Source of the DNA: Dehalococcoidia bacterium
GTDB taxonomy: Bacteria; Chloroflexota; Dehalococcoidia; Tepidiformales; Tepidiformaceae
Reading direction: 5' to 3'
NCBI GenBank assembly: GCA_007126855.1
Contig: SLAK01000092.1
Span: 1 to 5,150, forward strand
Length of the DNA: 5,150 nucleotides
This document shows positions 4,114 to 5,150 of this stretch, in pieces. Under the pieces are notes generated by a model. It made no database searches and was not told the DNA's origin. It saw nothing but the letters and a program-made list of their open reading frames with translations. Every line of letters starts with the position of its first letter. Position 1 is the stretch's first letter. Made by a program: the position numbers and the translations under genes.

Positions 4114-5150
4114 ATGGAATTCGGCGTCTTTTTCCAGCTCCCGCGCGCACCGTCACAGGACACCGCGACCCGCTATGCCGAGACCATCGAGCAAATTGTC
4201 CTGGCCGACGAACTGGGCTTCGACACAGCCTGGCTCGCCGAGATGCACTTCATCCCTGCCTATTCCATCATGCCCTCGCCGCTGATCGTTGGCGCTGCGG
4301 CTGCCGCGAAGACCGGACGCATCCGTATCGGCATCGCCGTGGTGCTGCTGCCGCTCCACGACCCGATCCGCGCAGCAGAAGACGCGGCGACGCTGGACGT
4401 TTTGAGTGGCGGGCGCCTGGACTACGGCGTTGGCCGTGGCTCGATCGCGCCCCACTTCGCCGGGTTCAATATCCCCATGCGCGAACGGAACTCCCGCTTC
4501 GAAGAAGCCATCGACATCGTCCGTATGGCCTGGGGGCCGGAACCCGTGACCTACCACGGGCAGCACTTCCGCTATGAACACGTCAACGTCGAACCGAAGC
4601 CGTTGCAGCAACCGCACCCGCCCATCCGCCTGGCTGCCAACAGCGACGACTCCGCCGAACGCGCGGCCCGCGAAGGCTGGAGCATCATGGTCTCACCCGT
4701 CACAGCATTCCACGACGACCTGCGGAGAAGGCTGTGGGCGTACCGTTCCATCCGCGCGGGGCAAGGCACGCAGCCGCCCGCGCGCGACATCGTCTGGCTC
4801 ATGCCGGTCCACGTGGCGGAAGACGGAGACCAGGCGCGGGAAGAGGCGCGCGAAAGCCTCATGGCCTACTTCCGCGTGGTCGGTGAAACGCAGATCCCCG
4901 GCTACCTGAAAGCCGGGGGCGACCCCGACCGGCTCCCGCCCGTGCTCCACCGCTACCGCCATTGTAGCTACGAGGACATCCTGCGTGACTGCGCTGCCGT
5001 TGGCAGCCCCGCCGAGGTGCGCGACAGGCTTGCTGCCATCCACCAGGAATACGGCGCCGGCCACTTTCAGACCTGGTTCAACGCGGGCGGCCTCATCCCG
5101 CGTGACAGGGTGCGCCGCTCGATGGAGCTCTTCATGGACAGGGTTGCCCC
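4114..5150 (+). CDS. Luciferase-like flavin-dependent monooxygenase (3' end outside window)
   Basis: This is an LLM-class oxidoreductase (bacterial luciferase-like, PF00296), a TIM-barrel enzyme using FMNH2 or, in some relatives, coenzyme F420. The 345 codons present have no stop. Family motifs appear in order: MEFGVFFQLP (1-10), LGFDTAWLAEMHF (34-46), IRIGIAVVLLPLHDPIRAAED (70-90), LDVLSGGRLDYGVGRG (94-109), RFEEAIDIV (128-136) and PPIRLAANS (169-177). The spacing matches luciferase LuxA closely at the start. LuxA has Glu-His-His at 43-45 where this protein has Glu-Met-His. The family is usually 330-380 residues, so little is missing. ATG 4114 is the first possible start, because an in-frame TAG stands at 4102-4104. 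Only a poor AGG (4108-4110) lies upstream, three bases away. It is divergent from the second usp gene. The substrate is unknown: alkanal, alkane, terpenoid or xenobiotic oxidation are all possible. Confidence 0.92.
   Translation, partial: MEFGVFFQLPRAPSQDTATRYAETIEQIVLADELGFDTAWLAEMHFIPAYSIMPSPLIVGAAAAAKTGRIRIGIAVVLLPLHDPIRAAEDAATLDVLSGGRLDYGVGRGSIAPHFAGFNIPMRERNSRFEEAIDIVRMAWGPEPVTYHGQHFRYEHVNVEPKPLQQPHPPIRLAANSDDSAERAAREGWSIMVSPVTAFHDDLRRRLWAYRSIRAGQGTQPPARDIVWLMPVHVAEDGDQAREEARESLMAYFRVVGETQIPGYLKAGGDPDRLPPVLHRYRHCSYEDILRDCAAVGSPAEVRDRLAAIHQEYGAGHFQTWFNAGGLIPRDRVRRSMELFMDRVA

Noticed and set aside
3531..4577. 348-codon plus-strand open frame across the second usp gene and the start of the luciferase-like gene
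   Set aside because: It is arginine-rich with no motif and overlaps two clear genes in other frames. It is a shadow frame.
1..5150. CRISPR array, insertion sequence, integrase or toxin-antitoxin pair
   Set aside because: No regularly spaced repeats, transposase or integrase motifs, or paired small genes were seen on either strand.

Overview
The window is GC-rich bacterial DNA, roughly two-thirds G+C by eye, with strong G/C bias at third codon positions and mostly canonical GGAGG-type ribosome binding sites. Nothing in it fixes the taxon. A pair of UspA-type proteins beside several flavin-dependent oxygenases would fit an aerobic, metabolically versatile soil, marine or thermal bacterium. Chloroflexota or Actinomycetota are guesses only. 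There are no rRNA, tRNA, CRISPR, insertion sequence or phage signals.

Layout from left to right. Positions 1-201 hold no convincing gene, but they contain a 58-base imperfect hairpin (48-105) and a smaller one just past the first usp gene. A universal stress protein gene (202-759, minus) is divergent from a rightward set. That set comprises an acyl-CoA-dehydrogenase-fold flavoprotein, probably a group D flavin monooxygenase (958-2127), a 99-residue ferredoxin-like or ABM-type small protein (2215-2514), and an aldo/keto reductase (2592-3416). A second universal stress protein gene (3432-3962, minus) converges on the reductase with only 15 bases between stop codons. It is in turn divergent from a luciferase-like flavin-dependent monooxygenase (4114 to beyond the right edge).

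How they may work together: the three rightward genes have the composition of a small catabolic or detoxifying redox module, with an oxygenase-like flavoprotein, a small accessory protein, and an NAD(P)H-dependent carbonyl reductase. The luciferase-like protein could act on the same or a related substrate. No substrate can be named. No flavin reductase, which a two-component oxygenase would need, lies in the window. The two Usp proteins align without a gap over their shared 176 residues, with about 100 identities counted by hand, so they are paralogues flanking the module. Both carry an extra segment with HPEDI and TPKGxMGG motifs, and both are preceded by GGAGGAAC. This Usp-bracketed oxidoreductase arrangement is the most notable pattern here. 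I found no clearly new defence, mobile or regulatory system.
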